From contig JACKQL020000028.1 of NCBI GenBank assembly GCA_018296165.2, forward strand, positions 620,001 to 684,000: DNA of 64,000 bases, in the 5' to 3' direction. Below, piece by piece: positions 46,145 to 57,257 of the stretch; position 1 is the stretch's first letter; every line of letters begins with the position of its first letter. The notes under the pieces are model-generated. The model saw nothing but the letters and a program-made list of their open reading frames with translations, searched no databases and was not told the origin of the DNA. A program made the position numbers and the translations under genes. Source of the DNA: Termitomyces sp. T153 (Eukaryota; Basidiomycota; Agaricomycetes; Agaricales; Lyophyllaceae).

Positions 46145-46430
46145 CATGTGATAATTGATTGCATAAATCAAAGGACACCCATTCACACTGCTGGCACTGG
46201 AACCTGTTTCCAGTGGAAAAATGAGAAAAGAAACCTGTCATACCATTTCTTGGACAGATTTTTCCTTTGGAAAAAGCCTTCTTCCATTGTTTAGAGCCTT
46301 TTTCCATTGGAAATACACTGTCCAGAAATAGTATAACAAGTTTCTTTCTCAGTTTTTCCCTTGAAGACATGATTGGCTGTCAGCAGTGTCAATTGTCTTT
46401 GAATCTCTGTAATCATGGTCCCTCATTATA
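46145..46430 (+). mobile_element. Fold-back/MITE-like element
   Basis: Two arms (about 46145-46285 and 46300-46430) are imperfect reverse complements over roughly 130 bp: left GTGGAAAAATGAGAAAAGAAAC pairs with right GTTTCTTTCTCAGTTTTTCCC, left TTTCTTGGACAG pairs with CTGTCCAGAAA, and left CACACTGCTGGCA pairs with GTCAGCAGTGTCA. The spacer is about 15 bp. No coding capacity. A transcript would form a long hairpin. Flanking target duplications were not identified with confidence. Confidence 0.7.
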
Positions 46431-47546
46431 CAAACCCTGCAGTTTGTGCTTTCAGAATATGGACCATTTGTGAGATACATGTCATGTAGTAACATGGCTT
46501 ACAACAAAAGGTGCGATTGTCTGGCTAGATCTTGGGCATGCCATGCTGTGCAATGGCCCATACCTAGTAGTCAGGACAGGAAGAGCACCTTCTGATTGGA
46601 GTATAACAAGAGCATGAGAACTGATCAAGATGCATGAAGGCAGTGTCCCTTTCAATATGTAGATAGGCAACTGCAACTGGGGTCAAAGTAGTAGGACCTA
46701 TATCGAGACCATGTCAGAGTAGGTAATAATACTGTCATATAAACGAAAATGCCAATGTTGCTTCCGAGGAGGGTCGCTACCGGTGCGGGTCTTTGATCGC
46801 GGCCTGTGCATCCTGTCGGACATCCACTACTGACCAACCAACCACGATGCGCACTCGAATTGCTGCCTTAAGCTGTAAGAATGTAATCTGACAAGGTGAA
46901 CTAGTCTAGATGCCAAAGATATGGTTAAGGTTATTCGAGGCAGCGAACTCTACGAGTTCGGGGACAGAAGTTGACACCCATAGCGATGGGTCCGGACCAT
47001 ATCTAAGATTTATGTGTAGACGAATAAAAGTACCACCTGGAAGTGTCGAAAAGATTAGGAGTGCTTGGTCACGAATGTTGTGATGGAAAAGAAGGCAGTC
47101 CTTCCGGATAGCTAGCTGCGTTTAAACGACATGGCCGGGTCGCGTTTAAATGACATGGCCGGGTCGGTACGCAAAGCCATGTACTCATTACTAATCACTA
47201 ACATTGAAATCTACCTACGCTGCCTGAAATAACAGCTATGGGAAAAACCGATATAGAATCCGGGGTGGGAAGATCGAATCTGTCTGATCGAAAGAGATTT
47301 TTCTACAATCCTGCCGTGAAATTACACCTATCGAACTCTCTATGTCCCAACGCCGCTGATTTCCGACGGCACCGGGCGCCACAGTTTACGACACACACCA
47401 AGACGGATCTGGATTGTACTATCCATGTATGTAGTATTGGCATGCTGCTTATGTATAGTTTTTTTCCTCACAAGTTTTATAAGTTTTTGTATAAGGAGTG
47501 ACGGACTGGAGCGTGTTTTTTTCTTCAAGTTCCCCAAGCTCCTGCA
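46431..47546. other. Right edge of CpG-poor island, then normal intergenic DNA
   Basis: CpG frequency recovers sharply at about 46740. No gene supported. A plus-strand frame at 47238-47501 overlaps the leader of the next gene and has no motif. Confidence 0.4.
47118..47165 (+). repeat. 24-bp tandem repeat, two copies
   Basis: GCGTTTAAACGACATGGCC plus GGGTC is repeated at 47142 with one change (T for C). It lies about 380 bp upstream of the small secreted-protein gene. Confidence 0.9.
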
Positions 47547-47934
47547 ATGGCTTCTCTTCGCATCGTCTTCTTCTTCCTCGCTTCCGCACTTGCGACTCTA
47601 TCTGTCGCCTCACCCACTGCTGCTGAGCGCCGGGACGTTATTGAGACGTAAGAAACAATCCTTCGTCTGTCAAGCTATGTATTCATGAATCGTGATTGGT
47701 ATCTAGCGCTACAGAGGACGTGGGGGAAACGTCATTGTATCAGCGGCGGGGCACTCGTGAGGATGCCGAGGCGATCGCAGACGCTATCTACGCAAGTGCT
47801 CAACGGTAAGTATCAATCTTTTGTCTATCATATATTTATAAACATATTCATGTTTGTCAAGTGAGGCAGCTAGGATAGAAGAGGGTAGTGCGAAGGTGAT
47901 GGAAGAACTCGAGTCGCTACTCGACACGAGCTAG
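47547..47934 (+). CDS. Small secreted protein, three exons
   Basis: Exons 47547-47647, 47707-47805 and 47862-47934 join in frame to 90 residues. MASLRIVFFFLASALATLSVASP is a classic signal peptide, followed by a basic site ERR and a second QRR that could be Kex2-like processing sites. The remainder is Glu/Ala-rich and helical (EDAEAIADAIYASAQREAARIEEG) and ends LLDTS. There are no cysteines. Function is unknown; size and export make it an effector-like or pheromone-unrelated secreted peptide candidate. Both introns are 56-59 bp with consensus ends, which supports the model. Confidence 0.75.
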
Positions 47935-48650
47935 GACTATGCAATTCACTTGATCCTTACGGCAAGACTGTGCTATACTTAGTACTGTAGCCTTTTATAA
48001 TCAATCAAGCAATGTCCACCTCAAACTCGGTCAGGGATTTTTTCAGGTTGCAGCGACAATGAGTACATACCATCTCGCACATGAATTTATCTAGGTATGG
48101 ACGTATGCGACTCACATTAGTATTGATGATGAAATTGAGAGCTTGGGCGGTTGAAGATTGAACAACATGGGCTGACAGTGAAGCACTGGTTTCTGACCAC
48201 AAACTCAGGTGGGAGAGGGATGTACATAGTCTGAAAGTCTCGATTGGAGATCATGATACAGATGTTCCGTACTGAGTTGTACCCGGGCCTATTTCAAGTT
48301 TGAATCGATTTTGAAGAGAAGCGCCTCAGGGGTTGTAAATAAGCGCTGTCGATTTTGATTTGATGGGGCATCACTTTCGACCGCCAGCAGCCTGCAAGGA
48401 CGGTGAGTTGTATATAGACGTGCTGCGGTGCTGGATGGTCGGAACATCGTCACGACCACCAGAGATCGCGCAACACGAAAACAAAGATCAAGCTGCGACG
48501 CTGTCGTTCTCGTCCTCTACCTCGTCCTCTGTCTCATCCAGCTCCGCTAGCTCCTCCTCTTCCCACCTTTCCTCGCATACCCAGACACAGACACCGGCAA
48601 AAAGACGCCAACGCGCGCGCACTAAAACTAAAACTAGAAGCAAGAGAGAA
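47935..48650. other. Intergenic and leader of the GDPase gene
   Basis: No separate gene. An upstream in-frame ATG at 48363 would add a Ser-rich extension to the GDPase, which I judge to be leader. Confidence 0.45.
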
Positions 48651-50435
48651 ATGGCACCGGCGTCTCCGGACTATGAGCTCCTCGAAACGGGGATGGGACC
48701 CAGCGCCGGCGTACAGAAGATGGCTCAGCACCAGCATCAGAGACGGAGAGGGACGTGGACATTGACGTGGAAGTGGAAGAGGGCGGTGCTGGTGGTTGTA
48801 TGCGTGATTGGTGTTGTGTGGGTTTTGAGTCAGCAAGGGAATTCGAATGGTGGTCATCTCTTCTTTTTTATTTTGTGGAGACAAGACTGATGCTATACTT
48901 TTTTTGTAGACCATCTTTCTGAAGAGGAATCACAGTCGCCGCCGCCGGATAATAGTGGGTATCTTATTTTTGGTAAAGACGACACTGATGCTGTATAGAC
49001 CATCTTTCTAGTGTGATAGTAGAGCATGGACCATCACCGCCCTCGCCTCTCACGTACGAAACCGACGCCGACCGCACCCTGACCAGCTCCTGCACCACTC
49101 CTCACCGCCCCACCATCCCTCTGGTCCAATACGCTCTCATAATCGACGCCGGGTCCACCGGCTCGCGGATCCATGTCTACAAATTCAACAACTGCCACGC
49201 ATCCCCCACGCTCGAATACGAAGTATTCACCCAGACACAGCCGGGCCTCTCGTCGTACGCCCACACGCCACTCCTCGGCGCGAAATCACTCGACGTACTC
49301 ATGGACGCCGCTGTGCGGGTCGTCCCAAGCGAGATGAGGCGCTGCACGCCCGTGGCGGTGAAAGCGACGGCTGGGCTGAGGCTGTTGGAGGATGAAGAGG
49401 TGGATGGGCTTCTGGGGGCAGTGAGGGAGAGGCTGGGGAGGTGGGAGTTTCCCGTTGAGGGCGTTGTTGTGATGGACGGACGGGATGAGGGCGTGTATGC
49501 GTGGATCACGTCGAATTATTTGTTGGGCACGTTGGAGGGCGGGAATGCGACGTGGGCGGTGCTCGATCTCGGCGGGGCGTCGACGCAGATTGCGTTTGAG
49601 CCGAGAGGCGCTGTGGAGGCGCTGTTGGATGAGGATGGCCACAGATACGAGCTGGCGTTTGCAGAAAAGACGCACGTGCTCTACCAGCACTCGTTTCTTG
49701 GCTACGGCCTCATGCATGCCCGGCAACACGTCCACCAGCTTGTCGAGTTCATGGCGGCCATCCGTGCAAACGGCAACCACACCGAAGAGACGATTGGCAA
49801 TGCGTGCATCGCAAAGGGCATGCAGAGACTCGTTGAACTGAAGGATAGGAACGTGACGATGGTCGGCGACGATGTTGGCTCCTTCGACGGTTGTCTGCGG
49901 ATAATGGAGCTCGTTATGGCAAAGGACGCGTGCGTTCCCGTTTCGTTCCTCCATTCCACCCAAGCTAATATCCAACAGAATATGCAAAACCAAACCATGC
50001 TCCTTCAACGGCGTATATCAACCCTCCATCCTCGAAACATTCCCTACAGGCCCTGTCCTCCTCCTTTCCTACTTTTACGACCGTCTCGCCCCTCTCTTGC
50101 CCCTTCTCTCTCCTTCTTCTTCTTCTCAAGACCACGACGCTCCCCTCCCGCTAACAATCCACAACATCTCCACCCTCGCCTCACTCATCTGCACCGGCCC
50201 CTCATCCTGGTCCTCTCTCCACTCCCGGATCCCCCCTTCCACCCTCGAAGATCTCAACTCCCGCCCCGAGTACTGCCTCGACCTGACATTCATGTACGCC
50301 CTCCTCCGGCGCGGCTACGAGTTTGACGATGCGCGCGAGGTAAGAATTGCCAAGCGCGTGAGGGGCACAGAGCTCGGGTGGGCACTTGGGGCGGGGCTGG
50401 AGGTTGTTGGGGGCGAGTTGAGGTGTTTGAATTGA
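48651..50435 (+). CDS. GDA1: Golgi guanosine-diphosphatase / GDA1-CD39 nucleoside phosphatase, four exons
   Basis: Exons 48651-48849, 48910-48958, 49012-49929 and 49979-50435 give about 540 residues. A short cytosolic head (MAPASPDYELLETGM) is followed by one helix at about residues 44-62 (AVLVVVCVIGVVWVL), a type II Golgi anchor. Apyrase conserved regions: IDAGSTGSRIHVY (phosphate loop), KATAGLRLL, DEGVYAWITSNYLLG (catalytic Glu) and LDLGGASTQIAF, then CSFNGVYQP and YCLDLTFMY. It hydrolyses GDP to GMP in the Golgi lumen, allowing GDP-mannose import for glycosylation. Introns 1 and 2 contain near-identical text around their acceptors, as if one had been duplicated. The upstream ATG at 48363 is an alternative start. 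Confidence 0.93.
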
Positions 50436-50578
50436 GTGGGGTGCTCGACTTTTCAGTTGGGTATACAGACACTCACCATACCTTTTTAATACCCATATCT
50501 TTAGAAATTTATTCCATATTGAACGCGACGCTTAGGTCTTGCCTAAGTAGTGAATGTAAAACGGGTTTCTGTTTTACA

Positions 50579-50680
50579 TTCGGATATGGTGTAATGGCTA
50601 ACATTGCCGCCTCTCATGTGGCGCATCTCGTGGTGATAATTTCACGCGGCAGCTCGGGGTTCAATTCCCCGTATCCGAAC
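50579..50680 (+). tRNA. tRNA-Glu(CTC) with 28-nt intron
   Basis: Same body as 24474-24567 except D loop TAATGGCTA for TAACGGCTA and T loop TTCAATT for TTCGATT, both single transitions. The intron at 50617-50644 is different in length and sequence. Acceptor TTCGGAT/ATCCGAA intact. Confidence 0.9.
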
Positions 50681-51389
50681 TGCTCCAACCAAGTTGCTTG
50701 TTTGTGACTTTTTGCATCACCAACCTTCCAACTTTCCTGTAAAAAAACGCAAAGAACTCATCACATCGATCTTACTAGGGTAAATTATTCTGTTCCATTC
50801 GAAATCGGACGCAGAGTTCGATTCCCCGTTTCCAAATTATCTCTAGGTGATTATCTTTTGTTTCAAGAAACAACATAGGGCATAAGTATCGTGAACGGTG
50901 GCGATCGGCGGTTCTCACTCCACTGAGTACCGCCACCATCCTACCCCTACCTCTCTTCTACACCAAGCAGTGATTGAATTAACGACAACAGGTCCATTCC
51001 GCTAGCACACCAATATATTTCTTTCTCCGAATGACTACACGCCCGGGGCCCCGGTTAACCCTGAATCGTCCCCTGAATAGGGTCTCCACCTCTTCTTTGC
51101 TTAACACCTCCGTACCTTTATAATCCAACAACTCCAGCGTCTCACGCCTTACGAACCGCGGGCCACACGACTCCCTTCCCTCGGGGTGCTTAACGCTCTT
51201 GCTTATGCACCTGTTGAGGACCCTGTTTCATATCTGCAATTTAGAATGGTTGTGCTGAAAGACGGTGTACTGTAGGTATGGACAGTAGTTCTTTGAGCAG
51301 ATAAGATAAGATAAGAACTTATAGTAATTGATCGTGATCGCTGATTGTGAAACTTAACCCTACATAGCCAGCTGAAATTGAGATAGACG
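50681..51389. other. Intergenic with tRNA-Glu remnant
   Basis: Nothing coding. GTTCGATTCCCCGTTTCC at about 50816-50833 copies the T arm and 3' end of the neighbouring tRNA. A GGTGGCG...CGCCACC hairpin lies at about 50896-50940. Confidence 0.45.
50811..50836 (+). pseudogene. 3' fragment of tRNA-Glu
   Basis: Contains the T loop and 3' acceptor-like bases (GTTCGATTCCCCG then TTTCCAAA) without any 5' half. Probably a duplicated and decayed tRNA end. Confidence 0.4.
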
Positions 51390-52577
51390 ATGTCTCATCC
51401 AGTTGCGCCCACGAATCTCAATAAATTGAAAAACTTCCAATTTAACAAAGTGATCAACGAAGACCCTCTGACTCACAGTTTGACTCTCCTTGGAACATTT
51501 CCGAGCCCGGATGACGTACAAGACCGAGTCACAGCAATCGTGAGAGTAGAGAAGACAGCATTGGACGCGCGGACTGCGAAACATCTGTTTGCTGCTGATG
51601 GTCTCGTGAGAAGGGTGGCGCTCGAAGAAAGCACGGATATCGTAAGTCCCAAATTTTCTCTGTTGGCATCTTCTCATGATGCGAAGCTTTAGTATACTTG
51701 GTTATTTGGGTGGTTGGGAGAAGAGAGAGAAAGTGATATTAAGATCAACGTCGTATGTCCCGCTACGGAAGTTCATGTACGCAAGGTACGAATTGACACG
51801 ATGAAACAAAACATATCACACCTGACCAGAAATATAGTATACTAGACAAAACATCGTGATGGTGAGGGAAACACCAGACCTGTATGGAAGTATCGTGAAA
51901 CCTTACATCACGGCATTTCCCAAGTCGCGAACTCAGTGGTAAGTGCCCATCGGATCATTCTTGGGAATTCAACCAATTTCCTTGGAGGGTGGAGAACATA
52001 CTGTTGGGATTATCAGAACAAGACAAGATTCTGTTTTCCTCCTCGGATTTCGTGATTCTGCCAGACATGAAGTGGGATCGCAGGACGATTTCATCACTAT
52101 ATCTCGTAGCACTTGTACAGGACAGGGGGATTCGGAGTCTCAGGGACCTCAGGAAGCAGCACATTCCGCTGCTCAAGGCCATCAAGAGCAAAGGAGAAAG
52201 GGTCGTTGAGGAGAAGTGGGCTTTAGGAAAGGGGGCAGTGAGGATGTACATCCATTATCAACCAAGTTACTGTAAGGATCCCCGTTTCCTTGTGTTCTAC
52301 GGAGCGTTGAATAATCTATAGATCATTTTCATGTCCACATCGTGAATGCGAACCAGGTCGGGATGATCGGTATGGCTGTGGGACAGGCACATCTGCTTGA
52401 TGACGTCATTTCGCTGGTACGTGATCCTCATCGCTTGACCTCGCGGCCCTCACTCATCGTATTCAGCTAGAGATAGAGTCAGAGAACGGCCCCGCTACTT
52501 TTGAGAGGATGGTCTTGACATATGGCCTAGGCGATCAGCATGGCTTGTTCGAGGCGATGCAGGCAGCATCTGCTTGA
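51390..52577 (+). CDS. DCS1: Scavenger mRNA-decapping enzyme DcpS, six exons
   Basis: Exons 51390-51641, 51693-51785, 51838-51938, 51988-52271, 52322-52416 and 52467-52577 give about 311 residues, a normal DcpS length. The N-terminal swapped domain includes LTLLGTFPSPDD. The C-terminal HIT domain has WDRRTISSLYLVALVQDR, then HYQPSYYHFHVHIVN, the His-x-His-x-His triad, where the central His is the nucleophile, and GQAHLLDDVISLLE. It hydrolyses the cap left after 3'-5' mRNA decay (m7GpppN oligonucleotides) to m7GMP. It is cytosolic and nuclear. All splice phases agree, and the gene appears intact. Confidence 0.92.
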
Positions 52578-53076
52578 TCAAAGTATATCTTTATGGAACC
52601 TAGATAGCAATGATCCGCCGCAATTTTTTCCTTCATCAATGGAAGGCATGCCAGAGTCAAATTTCTCTGTTCTCAGGCTGTGCGCAACATGCCTCAACAC
52701 CGAACGGGCCAAAGAAATCACCGGAAAGGTCGTGTTTCATTCGGCGTTGCAATCCTAACGAAGTCGCACACTAGTAGATGGGCAACTCAGGCATAAGGTT
52801 TTTTGACCCCGGCAATAGAGTTTCGCTATTTACCTCAGCTTCAGACTTTATAGTATCAGGTGTTGTGAAAGTTCGGAACGAATGGGAAGCAAAAAAGAAT
52901 GGATGTACCAAAAATGGCAATGTTTGCTCGGTCAACATCCGAGGAGCAAATGATGAGGCTTGTCGATTCCGAGTACTGCAACCTGGAATTCGCTGATGAC
53001 CAAGCGCCGCCCCCTGCTATAGCTAACAATATAAACCTCTGAACTGCAGAACGGTGACGTACTTAGTCACCCACAC
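52578..53076. other. Intergenic
   Basis: A short frame at 52778-52996 (start MGNSGIRFFDPGNRV) has no recognisable domain. Nothing else seen. Confidence 0.4.
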
Positions 53077-55601
53077 ATGCTCAGGGTTTTCTCTTGTTCG
53101 CTTGCTTCATTATGTGTTCTCTCTGCCTGGGCCTCTTCGAATGGCCAAGAGCCTCTGAAGTTCGGGTTTGTACCTTCGGCCGCTGACTGGGCCAGCTTGA
53201 ACTCTACTGTCGGTGGCCGCCTCTTTGAGGGTGTTCCTTTCGCACAACCCTGCTATACGAGAGGGTTTAATTCCACAGAATGTCTTGCTGTTCGCGCTAG
53301 TTACCTTGATGAAGGTCTGATCATTGTGAATTTTTGTCGGTGCCACTAAACTCATCACGGACTCAAATGCAGTGGCACGAACAGAGTCTCCTGGGGCCTA
53401 TATCCAAACACAATGGGAGACTTGTCAAACAGTCAAAGATGATCAATGTCTCCTCGATTCTATAGATCCTAACGTGCGAGAACCAGTTTTGCAGTCAAGG
53501 CAATGTAAACTTGGAAGCGTTCCAGAATATTTTGTAAGCATCAAACTTCTGGGGTCTGATCACTTTCGGTTAACTGCATGAGAACAGATTGACATCCAAT
53601 CTGCTGAAGACGTGGCAGCGGCGTTCCAGTTTGTCAGACGGACCAGAGTGCCTCTGGTGATTAAAAATACAGGTGTAAGTTGCCGTACACAGCAAGTCTT
53701 CCAAGCCGTCTAAACTCCTGGTTCAACAGCATGACTACAAAGGTCGAAGCAGCGTTCCTCATTCCTTGGCTCTCTGGGTATTGTTCTCCTTCTACTTCTC
53801 AATCAGATAACATTTATTGATAGATACCCACAGACCCACAACCTGAAAAAGGTAAGATTTCAGTCTGTGCATTCTTTGCCTGGTAATAATTGTGTCATTA
53901 GATATCGTACGACCCAGAATTTGTACCGGAAGGCTGTTCTCAGTCGAAGCCAGGAGTGACATTTGGTGTAAGTTTCCTCCCCCTTTCTAGGATCCCAGTT
54001 GTGATAATCCCGATCAGGCCGGCGTTCAATGGGGCGAAGCTTACCCTTTCGCTGAAGCTCACAATATCACGATTGTTGGAGGTTCGTAAAAGGTCACTGA
54101 ATCATTGTTCTGAGGCCGATGTCACACCAGGAAGTGATCGATCCGTTGGTGTCGTAGGCGGATGGCTCCAAGGTGGTGGACATGGTGCCTTATCCAACAC
54201 TATGGGACTGGGCGTTGATCGAGTGGTAAGCAAAGTCATTACAAGCCTGGGATTGATCGATTGCCTGACCTGTTTCTCGAAAGTTGCAATACAAAGTTGT
54301 TACGCCGGATGGTCAATACAGGATTGCGAATGACTGTCAGAATGAAGATCTTTTCTATGCTCTTCGTGGAGGTGCAATTTACTTCTGTCGGGTTCATCGA
54401 ACATACTCTGACAGACCTTCCCTTTCGATCATAGGGGGCGGTGGGACCTTTGGTGTCGTTCTTGAGGCTACTGTCTTGGCTTCCCCGCAAGTCACTCTCC
54501 AGACTGTCATCGTATCTTTCACCCCGAACACTGTGCGAACGCAGGAACTGTGGAATATTCTCGCGGACAACGGTCTTAAGTGGGCGGAAGAAGGATGGGG
54601 AGGATTCTCCACGTCTGGCATTGCAATTCTGATTAACCCGGGCTCCACCAAGGAGGACGCGGCCAAATCAATGGACCCCTTGATTCAGTTTGGGAAAAGG
54701 CTCCAAAGTGAAGGCGTAGAAGGCGCTTCAACTATCGTGACCGAGTTCCCGAGCTGGGGAACGTTCTTTAATGCCTTCACAAAAGACCATGTTGCAGTAC
54801 GTTTCGCTCACTCGCCTCTTGTCTTGATCTTGATTTCATCTCCCTAGGTCGTTGGTTCAAGCCTTGCACTCGCGTCACGCCTAATCAGCAAAGACAATTT
54901 CAAAACCTCTTCTGACAGATCCGCCCTCGTCTCGGCACTTCTCGCTGCTGACGCTGCAACTCCAGGTCTCATCATTTTGATCAGCGCTCCGTCATCATTT
55001 CCGTCTACGGGAAAAACTAGTGTGACTGATGCATGGAGATCCAGTCTCTACCATATCACGGTCGTCTCACCGTGGAATTGGAATGCGACTATCGAAGAAA
55101 AGAGAGATCACTACGTTGCTGCGAGTAAATCTATTGATCATCTCAGGAAAATAACGCCGGATGCGGCCTATCTTGTAAGGCAAATGTATGAATCCCTGTG
55201 CCTCGCAGATGACTAATTGTTCTCCGAAGAATGAAGCAGATGTATATGAGCCTAATCATCAAGGTACAGTGTTTTTGGTTTTCCTGATAATGCTCTTCCT
55301 TAAGACCTGCATTCTCCAGTCGCTTTTTGGGGCCAACACTATCCCGAGTTGCTCAGGTTAAAAGCGAAATTGTACGTGACGAGCGTTCTCAGATCACATA
55401 TGATATACTGAAGGCTTATAGTGATCCTGATCATTTGTTGGATTGTTGGCAGTGTGGTGAGTCGTCTTTTCATCTTTTGATACACTTCCATCTGTACCTG
55501 ATGTTTTAATAACCTCTTCTCCAGTCGGGTGGACTCCGAAGTCATCTCGCTATAGTTGTTACTTCGAACTGTCTGAGCCCATCATACACGAGGAATTATA
55601 G
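53077..55601 (+). CDS. Secreted FAD-linked oxidase, berberine-bridge-enzyme-like, 15 exons
   Basis: Exons 53077-53314, 53373-53533, 53588-53674, 53730-53777, 53834-53851, 53902-53967, 54018-54081, 54131-54225, 54284-54371, 54435-54796, 54848-55174, 55230-55263, 55320-55371, 55422-55456 and 55525-55601 keep phase and give about 583 residues. A signal peptide (LASLCVLSAWAS) is present. FAD-domain motifs: LVIKNTGHDYKGRSS, GVVGGWLQGGGHG and GGGGGTFGVV. The C-terminal BBE segment reads WGQHYPELLRLK...DPDHLLDCWQCVGW. Such enzymes oxidise sugars, alkaloids or other secondary metabolites with O2, often with FAD bound to His (the His of GHDYKGRS). The substrate cannot be told from the sequence. The donor of intron 1 (GTCTGA) is weak. 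Exon 5 is only 18 nt. Confidence 0.88.
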
Positions 55602-55856
55602 GACAAGGATTGACATTATTTGGCGTATTAATGTACTACGTCGCTTTATCTACCTAGCTAGCTATCTTGCAATCGTGATCAGTACATCGCTGATGCCGTA
55701 ACATTATTATTAGAAGCATAGGAGGCTGTAACAGTAAAAATACAAAAATACACAGGATGATTCTGATGTAACGCGCATATTGGTGATTGATGAGATTAGT
55801 TGAATAAATTGTACTTAGAATAGGCACGAGAGCACGCTGGAGAGTAGAAAGCAGTA

Positions 55857-57257
55857 CTACTTTGGGACAACTTCGGAGGGCTCTTTACCAGCAGTCTCCA
55901 GGTCGACATGAAAACGAGAGTGATTATTGAATCGTTGAACACTGTCTGGGCTGGATTTTCTCCAAAAAATCCATGCATTCAAGATATCCTGTCGCGACAC
56001 GACACCTGAGGCGTCAATCAACTCAAGAGAAAGTCGCTCACCTTCTTTGTCCCAAATATTAAGCCATTCACAACAGTTACTATTGAAAGGAGAGGTTTGT
56101 ATGCTATTTTTGATGTCGCAATGGAAGACCCACAAGATGAAAGGATTACACTGCACGTCGTTACTGTATTGTTCACTCGGGCAATTACATACGAGTGGAA
56201 TCTGAGGCGCTATCAGCATCTGGGATATAAATGTAAGAAGACTCAGATACCCAATCACAGCAGCTGAGATAATACTGAAAAGTACCAAACGAGTGAAAGT
56301 GGAGAAACATACAACTTTGCTGACTATGAACTTCTGACGCAACGATAGTATCGAATGACGATGAAACATGATCGCCATGTATGCTGGAGGACAGTTTAAG
56401 GGCTTATTCCTTCAGAAAAAACTGAATCACTCACCCTCCAATGGGAATAGAATAACAGCTGATAGAAGTATCATAATCCCAGTTGTTAGATACCTGAGGT
56501 TCACTGGTAAGTGCTAGGTGAGTATAATCACAGTAGCTTACAGCTTGCGGTTATTGATAGTGCAGAAGAGATGGCTGGGGTTACGGACTACCATCGACGA
56601 ATCTTGGATGACCTGCCCACATAATAGTCATCAATGGACTCAAACCAAACTTCACATCGTGCGCACCAAGAATGATTCTAGGAATACAATCAAAAAGACA
56701 ACCCATGGGAGCCAGGCAAGCTGGACAAATGTGAAACAAAGTTTACGACGCGAATGGATTATTGACTCACAAAGTTCGTGACCATCCTATTGCTCTCTCT
56801 GCCGTGACTAGCCGCACGTATTTGAAGAGCAAACTCAGGGAGGATCAGCAGTAGTAGGGACAAGAGTCAGCGGAGAAGGTTACATCGGCAGCGAAGCATG
56901 TTGAAGCGACGATGCAACTAATCATTTTTTAGTTTCCAAACGCTGGTACCTTCAACTTGCGACTTACACCAACGGCGTCGATGTCGTGAGTGCTCCCTGA
57001 AAGATACATAGTCCGAATGGTGGTTGCGATCTGGTCTGTCGTCCTAGGAGAAGGGTGTACGAAGCTGAATAGAGGATCCATGAAAAAATGAGGCTGAACC
57101 AGATTTTGCTTCGTTGAATATGAGACGAGAGTAATGGCGGGGCTAAAACGGCAGTATTGACCAAGACACCGAGAAAGGCGAATGTATCAAAAACAATGAT
57201 CTTGGTACGCAGGTAGGGATCACTAAGCTGTTCCTTGTACAACAAAGTAGACTCCAT
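55857..57257 (-). CDS. Multi-pass membrane protein, possibly seven-helix receptor-like
   Basis: Starting at the minus-strand Met at 57257 (MESTLLYKEQ), exon 1 has two helices (TFAFLGVLVNTAVLAPPLL and WFSLIFSWILYSASYTLLLG). Further hydrophobic exons follow: ILPEFALQIRAASHGRESN (about 56840), LAWLPWVVFLIVFL (about 56720), RYLTTGIMILLSAVILFP (about 56460) and LVLFSIISAAVIGYLSLLTF (about 56270), then a hydrophilic tail to 55857. The layout resembles fungal seven-helix proteins. The exon 2 acceptor could not be placed without a stop, so the gene may be damaged or my model incomplete. Confidence 0.5.

Noticed and set aside
46140..46370. 76-codon minus-strand frame in the fold-back element
   Set aside because: Generated by the inverted-repeat arm; no homologous frame in the other arm.
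49286..50008. 240-codon minus-strand frame opposite the GDPase
   Set aside because: Shadow of the GC-rich GDPase exon, whose own frame has all apyrase motifs.
50985..51200. GC-rich block resembling ribosomal RNA
   Set aside because: I could not match it to any conserved rRNA segment; it stays unassigned.
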